A stretch of 12,152 nucleotides of DNA from UBA7236 sp036734545. GTDB lineage: Bacteria > Bacteroidota > Bacteroidia > Chitinophagales > BACL12. The stretch lies in NCBI GenBank assembly GCA_036734545.1, contig DAIMYJ010000089.1, positions 1-12,152 of the forward strand, written 5' to 3'. Positions 1 to 6,034 of this stretch are shown in pieces. Made by a program: the position numbers and the translations under genes. Position 1 is the first letter of the stretch. Each line of letters starts with the position of its first letter. The notes below the pieces were generated by a model. The model was not told the DNA's origin and searched no databases. It saw only the letters and a list, made by a program, of their open reading frames with translations.

Positions 1-408
1 CGATATCTGGGCATACGTTTTGATGACACGGAAGGGTGCCGTCATTATGGGTGGATACGATGCGTAGTGGCTGATTCGGTCAGTCGGATGATCGTGCAGG
101 GTTATGCTTATGAGGCAACATGTGATAAGCCTATTATGGCGGGTGATACAGTTGGATTTACTGCCATAGAGGATGATCAGGAATTAGCTGCTCAGATTTG
201 GGTAAACAACAACTTGCTTCATGTGTACTTGGCGGTTCCGTCAGGTGTTGCAGAGATGGCGGTTTATAATAGCATGGGGCAAATGGTTGCGCAGGATAAG
301 TTCCAGGGACAATCTCATTCAATTCCCCTTGAAATGCCTGATGGGGTTTATATAGTCGCAGTAACCGCAAATGACCGGCGATCTGAAATGAAAGTAGTTA
401 TTCATTGA
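1..408 (+). CDS. Secreted protein with T9SS C-terminal sorting domain (3' end only)
   Basis: The frame is open from the first base to a TGA at 406-408, giving the last 135 residues of a longer protein; the GTG at 67 is not a believable start. Visible residues 2-48 follow a pattern common just before the tail of Bacteroidota secreted proteins: YLGIRF, then HYGWIR, then GYAYE and IMAGDT. The last ~70 residues resemble a T9SS type A sorting domain: a beta-rich stretch with VYNSMGQMV, then MPDGVYIVAV, ending KVVIH. The classical YPNP motif at the start of such tails is not present, so the domain is somewhat divergent. In this family the tail guides the folded protein through the outer membrane by the type IX system and is usually cut off at the surface. 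The function of the missing N-terminal part cannot be inferred. Confidence 0.75.
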   Translation, partial: RYLGIRFDDTEGCRHYGWIRCVVADSVSRMIVQGYAYEATCDKPIMAGDTVGFTAIEDDQELAAQIWVNNNLLHVYLAVPSGVAEMAVYNSMGQMVAQDKFQGQSHSIPLEMPDGVYIVAVTANDRRSEMKVVIH

Positions 409-505
409 ATAGTCTGGAATTGATCGATATTCAGTTTGCATTGACTAAATCATTCATTTTCTTAAGCAGGAGCTGGGACTCATTTTAGTAGCAAGCAACC
501 GCAGC

Positions 506-664
506 ATGCAAAGGTTACCAATAGAGTAATTGATTCTCCTGCTACTTAGCGCAATTTGCATTTCAACACAGGCTCAAAGCGCTGATATGCGCACACCAGA
601 ACACCCCGAAGTCGAAAATTTCTCCGCTTCGCTACGAAATTTAAGCTTCAGGGCAGACCCGTGA
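506..664 (+). pseudogene. Remnant of a small secreted-protein gene (stop-interrupted signal peptide)
   Basis: Read from the ATG at 506, the frame gives MQRLPIE, a TAA at 527-529, then a signal-peptide-like segment LILLLLSAICISTQAQS followed by about 29 mostly polar residues and a TGA at 662-664. The hydrophobic core followed by TQAQS is a typical signal-peptide end in this phylum. The TAA separates the start region from the core, which suggests a decayed gene start. A TTG at 530 could in principle start a 44-residue secreted peptide, but its n-region would carry no positive charge. There is no recognisable domain. The piece is short enough that chance resemblance remains possible. Confidence 0.3.
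616..642. repeat. Short inverted repeat
   Basis: The arms AAATTTC (616-622) and GAAATTT (636-642) are perfect inverse complements around a 13-base loop. The arms are short and AT-rich, and no T-run follows, so a terminator role is weak. It lies inside the remnant reading frame. Confidence 0.35.
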
Positions 665-749
665 CACTATGCATGACTGACCAAAGGTTAGACGCTTATT
701 TTCTTATTGAACTTCCCATCCATGCACCCACTCCACCACGAACACAACC

Positions 750-1523
750 TCACCCGATCCCCCGCTTCTCCTTCAACGCATCCCTGGCGTCGCGGAGGAA
801 GTCGCTGGCGAAGATGAAGGAGTTGAGATTTTCATCCTTGGCACTCAGTATTTCATCTTTAGTGCCTTCCCAGTCTTTTTTGCCTTTATAGAGGAATACG
901 ATCTTCTCACCGATCTCCATCACGCTATTCATATCGTGCGTGTTGATGATGGTGGTCATCTTATATTCTTTGGTGATCTCGATGATGAGGTCGTCGATCA
1001 CGAGAGAAGTGCGCGGGTCAAGCCCGGAGTTGGGCTCGTCGCAAAAGAGGTATTTCGGATTGAGCACGATGGCGCGGGCGATACCCACGCGTTTTTTCAT
1101 GCCGCCGGATAGTTCACCCGGGAATTTTTTATTGGCGCCGGAGAGATTCACCCTTTCCAGACAGAAATTCACCCGTTGCATTTTTTCTTTGGCGGTGGCA
1201 TTGCTGAACATGTTCAGCGGCAGCATCACATTTTCTTCTACCGTCAGGCTGTCGAACAGCGCAGCTCCCTGGAACAGCATGCCGATCTCGCGGCGCAGGG
1301 CTTTTTGTTCGTTGCGGCTGAGGGCATAAAAATCGCGGTTGTCGAAATACACATGCCCCTGATCGGGACGGATCAGTCCGGTCATGATCTTCATCAATAC
1401 CGTTTTCCCCGAACCGCTGATGCCGATCACCAGGTTCGTTTTGCCGGCCTCAAATACTGCCGACACATCGTGCAGCACGTGCTGCGTTTCAAAGGATTTT
1501 GATATGTTGCGTATCTCTATCAC
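750..1523 (-). CDS. mlaF: Mla-type phospholipid ABC transporter, ATP-binding protein
   Basis: This 257-residue ATPase would power phospholipid movement between the inner membrane and an MCE-type periplasmic protein. All ABC motifs are visible: Walker A GISGSGKT (34-41), Q-loop glutamine in LFQGAALFDSLTVEENV (Q85), signature LSGGMKKR (138-145), Walker B YLFCDEP (158-164, catalytic E163), D-loop SGLD (166-169) and H-loop TH (H196). FDSLTVEENV after the Q-loop and the GGMKKRVGIARA form of the signature are typical of MlaF/Ttg2A rather than other ABC families. The start is a GTG at 1523-1521 that overlaps the mlaE stop as GTGA, indicating translational coupling; MIEIRNISKSF aligns with the family N terminus. 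No mlaD lies downstream; the next gene is unrelated and on the other strand. No terminator is visible after the stop. Confidence 0.93.
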   Translation of the reverse strand: MIEIRNISKSFETQHVLHDVSAVFEAGKTNLVIGISGSGKTVLMKIMTGLIRPDQGHVYFDNRDFYALSRNEQKALRREIGMLFQGAALFDSLTVEENVMLPLNMFSNATAKEKMQRVNFCLERVNLSGANKKFPGELSGGMKKRVGIARAIVLNPKYLFCDEPNSGLDPRTSLVIDDLIIEITKEYKMTTIINTHDMNSVMEIGEKIVFLYKGKKDWEGTKDEILSAKDENLNSFIFASDFLRDARDALKEKRGIG

Positions 1524-2272
1524 AGCAGTAATTCAGCGATCACATAATCAGCCAGCAAAACAAAGATGCAGGCATACACCACCGCTTTGGTGCTGGCCTT
1601 GCCGATCTCCACGGAACCACCCTGCACATAATAGCCCATGTAACAGGAAATGGATGAAACGATGAATGCAAAGGCGAAGGATTTGATGAACATCAGCTGC
1701 ACATCGAAAGGATCAAAGAACATCCGTATCCCGCGCACATAGTCTTCGGTGGAGTAGTATGAACCGGCAGCAGTGGCCATATAGCCGCCAAAGATCCCGG
1801 CGTAGGCGGCAACCGACACCAGGATGGGTATGGTGATGATCGCTGCCAGTATACGAGTCGCCACTAAGTACGATTCCGTATTCACACCCATGATCTCCAG
1901 CGCGTCGATCTGTTCGGTCACGCGCATGGACCCCAGTTCCGAGGCCAGATTGGAACCCACCTTGCCGGCCAGGATCAGCGCGGTGAACGTGGGCGCCAAT
2001 TCAAAGATCACCGTGTTGCGCACGATCAGCCCGATGTAGGAGGAAGGCACGAAAGGGGTGCCATACAACTGATACGCCGTTTGCACTGCCGTTACCGCTC
2101 CGATGAATATCGAAACCAGTAAAACAATGAACGCCGATCCCACCCCGATATCCACCATCTGACGGAAAAACTCCCGTATGAACATCTGCCACCGCTCCGG
2201 ACGCGAAAACATCCTCCGCAGCATGATCAGATACTTGCCCAAATGGTAAAATAATTTGAATTCGATCGTCAT
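1520..2272 (-). CDS. mlaE: Mla-type ABC transporter permease (MlaE family)
   Basis: This 250-residue inner-membrane permease is the partner of the MlaF ATPase. The family core is clear: ELAPTFTALILAGKVGSNLA (91-110), then ELGSMRVTEQIDALEIMG (112-129), which is the MlaE/Ttg2B hallmark. Membrane segments can be seen at about 45-66, 85-105, 140-165, 195-215 and 228-248, with an amphipathic N terminus rich in R, K and F (about 5-40). The ATG at 2272-2270 is preceded by an A/T-rich stretch without a Shine-Dalgarno, normal for the phylum. The gene runs straight into mlaF with a 4-base overlap. It lies 193 bases downstream of the Omp85-like gene on the same strand, with a heptamer-repeat hairpin between them. 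Length and motifs are complete. Confidence 0.93.
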   Translation of the reverse strand: MTIEFKLFYHLGKYLIMLRRMFSRPERWQMFIREFFRQMVDIGVGSAFIVLLVSIFIGAVTAVQTAYQLYGTPFVPSSYIGLIVRNTVIFELAPTFTALILAGKVGSNLASELGSMRVTEQIDALEIMGVNTESYLVATRILAAIITIPILVSVAAYAGIFGGYMATAAGSYYSTEDYVRGIRMFFDPFDVQLMFIKSFAFAFIVSSISCYMGYYVQGGSVEIGKASTKAVVYACIFVLLADYVIAELLL

Positions 2273-2370
2273 TGGTGTAAAAATAGCATTTATTGGCTCG
2301 GGTTGGTATTCTAGTGTTCACAGAACATCCCTTACTTCGGATCCGGTGCAGACTTCTTTTATTTTGAAGT

Positions 2371-2400
2371 AGTAGTGGGTAGTGAGTAGTGGGCAGCGAG
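2371..2400. repeat. Heptamer tandem array, left arm
   Basis: Four consecutive 7-base units can be read: AGTAGTG (2371-2377), GGTAGTG (2378-2384), AGTAGTG (2385-2391) and a degenerate GGCAGCG (2392-2398). They are the inverse of the array at 2441-2466, so the pair can fold as a hairpin. The unit fits a consensus ARTNGTG shared with the arrays at 5624, 12050 and 12118. Confidence 0.75.
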
Positions 2401-2440
2401 ACAAAAAACAAAAGGCCATATCCGGCTTAAATGAACACCT

Positions 2441-2466
2441 CACCACTCACCACTCACCACTCACCC
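2441..2466. repeat. Heptamer tandem array, right arm
   Basis: Three perfect CACCACT units (2441-2461) are followed by a partial CACCC that touches the stop codon of the Omp85-like gene (2466-2468). Read on the minus strand the unit is AGTGGTG, differing from the left-arm unit AGTAGTG only at the fourth base. In a minus-strand transcript that difference becomes a G-U wobble, so the hairpin would pair better there than on the plus strand. Confidence 0.75.
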
Positions 2467-3614
2467 TAAAACGCCTCCCTAAAAGTAACATACACCCCGT
2501 CATTCCCTTCACCATCAAATCCCACATCCACCCGCAAACTTACCCGGTCTTCCGGAACGATAAAAAGTCGTCCCCCGATACCGTATGAATATTTTAGCTC
2601 CGGCAAATTAAAATCGGAAAAAGTAGGGGCTACTTCACCGATGCCGCCGAATACGGTCACGCCAAAATATTTCCATAGTGTGGCACGATATTCAGCCTGT
2701 AAGGTTATATAATTCACATCCCTGTAACGCCCTTCAAAATGGCCGCGCATATTTCTTTCACCACCTAATTCTGCCAAACGGTTAAAAGGGGCATCACCCG
2801 GCACGCACTCTGCATAAAAATTAAATGCGAGCACGTCATTTTTCAAAACGCGGGTAAAGTGACTGAATTCAGCTTCATAGTGGATGTATTCATAAGCACT
2901 GCCTAAGTATTTTGTATGCACGACAGCAGAAATGTTCGCTATCAGACCCTTTGTTGGAAAATATACGAAGTCGCGCGTGTCGTAGGTCAGCCAGGGGCCC
3001 AGCCCTGTATTTAATCCACCCTCCTCGCCGGTGATATCCAGCGAATCAAAGAATCCGCCCGGTGTAATGTCATACATGCGTGTGTGCTCAAAAAATAGCC
3101 GACCGCCTGCAAACCAATTCGTGCGTGTGCGTCTTTGCATGTTGAGTAACACATTGAAAAAATCAAAGCCATAGGTTTCTCTATCGCTTAACAGAGTTGC
3201 ATTTCCATTCCCGAAATACGCATCCGGAAATTTGTAGTAACTGGTAGAATAATCCAACTTATATAAATTATTCCGCAACCAGTTTTCTCCGTTAATATTT
3301 GTTTGAATTTGTTTGTTGATGGTATACACCCCCACAGCCTTCAACACCGAGGGATTACTATTCGGATATTTTTTTGAGGGGGGCAGATACCACACAAAAC
3401 CGGCACCAAAGTACCAGCGCGTTTCCGGTGAGTACCCGAGTAATGGCGAAGGGAAAAATCGCCCTTTTCTTTGCGTGGTGTCCGTGGCCACCGAATCGGT
3501 TTGCGCAGATGCCGTTATGCTGCCCGCCAGCAACAGGCTCAGCAACAGCAGCAACACACCGGAGCGCGGGTGGGGCAGGGGCAGAGCGGAAAAGACGGGA
3601 GATCGCAGGGACAT
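2466..3614 (-). CDS. Omp85/BamA-type outer-membrane beta-barrel protein without POTRA domains
   Basis: The protein has 382 residues from the ATG at 3614-3612. The frame stays open upstream to 3812, but that extension is compositionally odd and places a signal peptide at residues ~85-104, so the inner ATG is chosen. From it, MSLRSPVFSALPL leads into a leucine-rich core (about 19-30) and an ASA-Q cleavage site near 37/38. After a short linker come barrel-type strands. YDTRDFVYFPTKG (211-223) and MRGHFEGRYRD (289-299) match the surface-antigen barrel and its conserved RGF/RGH loop motif of the Omp85 family, and the chain ends in phenylalanine (TFREAF), as barrel proteins do. There is no room for POTRA repeats, so this is a single-barrel relative and not BamA itself. 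Its substrate is unknown; a role in secretion or lipid export is conceivable given mlaEF downstream, but that is inference. Confidence 0.8.
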   Translation of the reverse strand: MSLRSPVFSALPLPHPRSGVLLLLLSLLLAGSITASAQTDSVATDTTQRKGRFFPSPLLGYSPETRWYFGAGFVWYLPPSKKYPNSNPSVLKAVGVYTINKQIQTNINGENWLRNNLYKLDYSTSYYKFPDAYFGNGNATLLSDRETYGFDFFNVLLNMQRRTRTNWFAGGRLFFEHTRMYDITPGGFFDSLDITGEEGGLNTGLGPWLTYDTRDFVYFPTKGLIANISAVVHTKYLGSAYEYIHYEAEFSHFTRVLKNDVLAFNFYAECVPGDAPFNRLAELGGERNMRGHFEGRYRDVNYITLQAEYRATLWKYFGVTVFGGIGEVAPTFSDFNLPELKYSYGIGGRLFIVPEDRVSLRVDVGFDGEGNDGVYVTFREAF

Positions 3615-3730
3615 GCTGGCAGATTGCGTCAGTAACGGCGGTTGTTCACCGTATGGTATCGACGCTGCAAAGTTCCATTTTTTTTGTTGGGAAAAAGGGA
3701 AGTATGCCCGATACCGGCGGTGGATACACG

Positions 3731-3892
3731 CAGGGCCATATACGGCCGCGGCGCATCGGCGGTTTTCCGTGCCGTGTGCATGGCTGGCACCTGATCCCTC
3801 GGCAGAGGCCATGCGGCAGCTCCAGGGGTAGCCGCGTGGGGTGTGGACTTCCGGTGCGCGCGTAAGGGGGCGGGCGGCAGAATACGGCCCTG
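3731..3892. repeat. Imperfect long-range inverted repeat in GC-rich segment
   Basis: CAGGGCCATATACGGCC (3731-3747) matches the reverse complement of 3876-3892 at 14 of 17 positions. The 128 bases between are about 70% GC and contain further short complementary pieces. It could be the closing stem of a structured RNA, or chance in GC-rich sequence. No promoter or terminator was found for it on either strand. Confidence 0.3.
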
Positions 3893-4030
3893 GTCAAGGT
3901 TTCACTGCCTGACGGAGCCAACAGGCGCCTGATGCCGCAACTTTCATTTTCTCCCAAACCCTTTACCTGCAAGGGGTTACGGCTTAATCCACAGGGGGTG
4001 TTACAGGGGGCAGCAGAAATCCCTTTATTC

Positions 4031-4063
4031 TTTGGATACTTTGAATCTTTACCCCTATCTTTG
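4031..4063 (+). promoter_or_regulatory. Bacteroidota-type promoter of atpD-atpC
   Basis: TTTG (4031-4034), a 21-base spacer and TATCTTTG (4056-4063) fit the Bacteroidota primary-sigma consensus TTTG-N19-21-TAnnTTTG. Transcription would start near 4068-4070, leaving a leader of about 30 bases before the ATG at 4102. The leader has no Shine-Dalgarno sequence and is A/T-rich before the start codon. Confidence 0.65.
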
Positions 4064-4101
4064 CGGCGGATTTCAAAACCGTATATTAAAGTCTACAAAC
4101 C

Positions 4102-5607
4102 ATGCCTGGAAAAGGAAAAATCAAGCAGATCATCGGCGCCGTAGTCGATGTGGCTTTCGAAGAAGGCAATCTCCCGGAGATCCTCAACGCGCTGGAGGTA
4201 AAGCGTGAAAATGGCGAATCCCTCTACCTGGAAGTGCAGCAGCACCTCGGCGAGGACAGCGTGCGTACCATCGCGATGGATTCCACCGACGGCCTCGTGC
4301 GCGGCGCAGTGGTGACCGACCTTGGTCAGAACATCTCCATGCCTACGGGCGACGAGATCCGCGGACGCCTTTTCAACGTGGTAGGTACCGCCATCGACGG
4401 TATGAAGCCGGTTGATTCCAAGGTGCGTTACCCCATCCACCGCAAACCGCCGCTGTATGAAGAACTGTCTACCGAGTCGGAAGTACTCTTCACCGGTATC
4501 AAGGTGATCGACCTCATCGAACCTTACGCCAAGGGTGGTAAGATCGGTCTGTTCGGTGGCGCCGGTGTAGGTAAAACGGTATTGATCATGGAGTTGATCA
4601 ACAACATCGCCAAAGGTTACTCCGGTATGTCGGTATTCGCCGGTGTGGGTGAGCGTACCCGCGAAGGGAATGACCTGCTCCGCGAGATGATCGAATCAAA
4701 CGTTATTAAATATGGTGAGGACTTCAAGCACTCTATGGAACAGGGTGGCTGGGACCTCAGCAAAGTAGATTATAGCCAGCTGAACCAGAGCCAGGCCACC
4801 CTGGTGTTCGGTCAGATGAACGAACCTCCGGGAGCTCGTGCACGTGTGGCCCTCTCCGGTCTTACCGTTGCCGAATATTTCCGCGATGGCGACCCGAACG
4901 AAGCCAAAGGACGTGATATCCTGTTCTTCATCGATAACATCTTCCGTTTCACGCAGGCCGGTTCTGAGGTGTCAGCCCTTCTGGGCCGTATGCCTTCAGC
5001 GGTAGGTTACCAGCCTACACTGGCCTCTGAGATGGGTCTGATGCAGGAGCGTATCACCTCTACCAAGCGCGGTTCCATCACTTCCGTTCAGGCCGTTTAC
5101 GTACCTGCGGATGACCTTACTGACCCCGCTCCGGCTACCACCTTCTCCCACCTGGATGCTACTACGGTATTGAGCCGTAAGATCGCCGAGTTGGGTATCT
5201 ATCCGGCCGTGGATCCGCTGGATTCCACTTCCCGTATCCTCACTGCCGATATCGTAGGTGAAGAACACTACCGTTGTGCGCAGCGCGTAAAAGGTATCCT
5301 CCAGCGCTACAAGGAATTGCAGGATATCATCGCCATCCTCGGTATGGAAGAATTGAGCGAAGACGATAAACTCGTGGTAAGTCGCGCCCGTCGTGTGCAG
5401 CGCTTCCTCTCTCAGCCCTTCCACGTGGCTGAACAGTTCACCGGCCTCAAAGGCGTTCTCGTTCCGATCGAAGAGACCATCCGCGGTTTCAATATGATCA
5501 TGGACGGCGAAGTGGATGAGTATCCGGAAGCAGCCTTCAACCTCGTAGGTTCCATCGATGATGCGATCGAAAAAGGTAAGCGACTGCTCGCTGAAGCAAA
5601 GAAATAA
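4102..5607 (+). CDS. atpD: F-type ATP synthase subunit beta
   Basis: This is the catalytic subunit of the F1 sector, which makes ATP from ADP and phosphate as the gamma shaft rotates. At 501 residues it is full length. Motifs: Walker A GGAGVGKT (152-159), catalytic-base glutamate in GVGERTREGND (E184), Walker B ILFFIDNIFRF (273-283, D278), GRMPSAVGYQPTLA (295-308), the family signature PAVDPLDSTS (368-377), and the DELSEED-region equivalent EELSEDD (416-422). The segment YGEDFKHSMEQGGWDLSKVD (204-223) is a lineage-typical insertion, as far as I recall, of Bacteroidota beta subunits. The first Met is at 4102, matching the usual start. The gene overlaps the first possible atpC start by one base (TAATG). 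Other ATP synthase genes are absent from the window, in keeping with the split atpDC arrangement common in this phylum. Confidence 0.98.
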   Translation: MPGKGKIKQIIGAVVDVAFEEGNLPEILNALEVKRENGESLYLEVQQHLGEDSVRTIAMDSTDGLVRGAVVTDLGQNISMPTGDEIRGRLFNVVGTAIDGMKPVDSKVRYPIHRKPPLYEELSTESEVLFTGIKVIDLIEPYAKGGKIGLFGGAGVGKTVLIMELINNIAKGYSGMSVFAGVGERTREGNDLLREMIESNVIKYGEDFKHSMEQGGWDLSKVDYSQLNQSQATLVFGQMNEPPGARARVALSGLTVAEYFRDGDPNEAKGRDILFFIDNIFRFTQAGSEVSALLGRMPSAVGYQPTLASEMGLMQERITSTKRGSITSVQAVYVPADDLTDPAPATTFSHLDATTVLSRKIAELGIYPAVDPLDSTSRILTADIVGEEHYRCAQRVKGILQRYKELQDIIAILGMEELSEDDKLVVSRARRVQRFLSQPFHVAEQFTGLKGVLVPIEETIRGFNMIMDGEVDEYPEAAFNLVGSIDDAIEKGKRLLAEAKK

Positions 5608-5623
5608 TGGACAAACAGGCGTT

Positions 5624-5644
5624 CACCACACACTATTCACCATT
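5624..5644. repeat. Heptamer array in the atpD-atpC gap
   Basis: Three 7-base units, CACCACA, CACTATT and CACCATT, fill most of the gap between the atpD stop and the atpC start. On the minus strand they read AATGGTG, AATAGTG and TGTGGTG, the same family as the arrays at 2371, 2441, 12050 and 12118. The unit CACCATT is identical to units in the array at the right end of the window. Confidence 0.65.
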
Positions 5645-5651
5645 CATTAAA

Positions 5652-5900
5652 ATGCAGCTCGAAATATTATCACCCGAAAAAAAGATCTTCAGCGGAGAAG
5701 CCGTAGGCGTGCAAATGCCCGGTATCACCGGATCTTTTGAAGTGCTGAACAACCACGCCCCGATGATCGCCGCACTCGCCACCGGCAAGATGCGCGTGAA
5801 CACCGGCAAGGAGAACATCACCTACAATATCAGAGGTGGTTTCGTGGAAGTGGTGAATAATACCGTAAGTGTGCTGGTGGAAGGCGTGGAAAAAGCCTGA
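5652..5900 (+). CDS. atpC: F-type ATP synthase subunit epsilon (short form)
   Basis: This F1 central-stalk subunit binds gamma and helps couple rotation to the c-ring. From the ATG at 5652 it has 82 residues; MQLEILSPEKKIFSG is the usual family N terminus. An earlier in-frame ATG at 5607 overlaps the atpD stop but would add 15 residues (MDKQAFTTHYSPFIK) encoded by the heptamer repeat, so it is rejected as the main start. Conserved features are GSFEVLNNHAPMIAALATG (27-45) and GGFVEVVNNTVSVLVEG (62-78). Only the N-terminal beta-sandwich is present; the C-terminal two-helix domain of longer epsilon subunits (about 130-140 residues), which inhibits the enzyme in some bacteria, is missing. Short epsilon subunits are common in this phylum, so this is probably not a truncation. 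A strong terminator follows at 5923. Confidence 0.95.
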   Translation: MQLEILSPEKKIFSGEAVGVQMPGITGSFEVLNNHAPMIAALATGKMRVNTGKENITYNIRGGFVEVVNNTVSVLVEGVEKA

Positions 5901-5922
5901 TAGGAACATCCTTACATAACTG

Positions 5923-5951
5923 AAAAAGCCTCCAAACGGAGGCTTTTTTTT
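5923..5951 (+). terminator. Rho-independent terminator of atpD-atpC
   Basis: AGCCTCC (5927-5933), loop AAAC, GGAGGCT (5938-5944), flanked by an A-run on the left and eight Ts on the right, make a textbook intrinsic terminator. The stem lengthens to 11 pairs if the A and T runs pair. Because of the flanking A-run it could also act on the minus strand for transcripts of the SIMPL gene. Confidence 0.9.
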
Positions 5952-5954
5952 ATT

Positions 5955-6001
5955 GTGGTCGGGAGACCACATAAGGTGGTGCAAAGTCAGAGACTTTGCA
6001 C
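5955..6001. repeat. REP-like double hairpin
   Basis: Two perfect hairpins stand side by side between convergent genes: GTGGTC-GGGA-GACCAC (5955-5970) and GTGCAAAGTC-AGA-GACTTTGCAC (5979-6001, 10-base stem). The pieces ACCAC (5966-5970) and GTGGT (5976-5980) can also pair, so the two hairpins have an alternative fold. Position, size and paired stems resemble REP/BIME elements mobilised by REP-associated (RAYT) transposases in other genomes; no transposase is in the window. Confidence 0.65.
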
Positions 6002-6034
6002 ATTTCTGAGTTGTATTTTACATAAACACAACAA

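Larger units (their letters stand above)
409..749. other. Intergenic stretch without an intact gene
   Basis: This separates the stop of the T9SS-tailed gene on the plus strand from the mlaF stop on the minus strand, so the flanking genes converge. It holds a signal-peptide-like coding remnant (506-664) and a short inverted repeat (616-642). No rho-independent terminator with a T-run is visible for either gene, and I see no RNA gene. The open frame starting at 661 runs antisense into mlaF and is not credible as a gene. Confidence 0.6.
3615..4101. other. Divergent intergenic region with GC-rich core
   Basis: This lies between the divergent Omp85-like gene and atpD. It contains a GC-rich core (3721-3900, 123 of 180 bases G or C by hand count), an imperfect long-range inverted repeat (3731-3747 with 3876-3892), a 10-base palindrome CAGGCGCCTG (3922-3931), and the atpD promoter (4031-4063). 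On the minus strand GAACTTTG (3675-3668) is one base off TAnnTTTG and might be the -7 element of the Omp85-like gene, without a recognisable -33 partner. Open frames across the core look like products of GC-rich sequence and resemble no protein I know. I see no tRNA, SRP RNA, tmRNA or RNase P signature. Confidence 0.5.

Noticed and set aside
3615..3812. Upstream in-frame extension of the Omp85-like gene to 3812
   Set aside because: It would bury the signal peptide about 85 residues into the protein, and the added sequence is low-quality and GC-driven. The ATG at 3614 gives a normal signal peptide.
3313..3972. Long open frames on both strands in and beside the start of the Omp85-like gene
   Set aside because: They are antisense to, or GC-rich extensions around, a real gene and show no family motifs, signal or plausible composition.
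3721..4030. SRP RNA, tmRNA, RNase P RNA, tRNA or cobalamin riboswitch in the GC-rich region
   Set aside because: I looked for their conserved core motifs on both strands and did not see any of them.
4996..5424. 142-codon open frame antisense to atpD
   Set aside because: It is a shadow of the strongly conserved atpD coding sequence, with no recognisable domain.
5652..5900. atpC as a truncated gene because it lacks the C-terminal helical domain
   Set aside because: The reading frame ends cleanly before a strong terminator, and short epsilon subunits are usual in this phylum.
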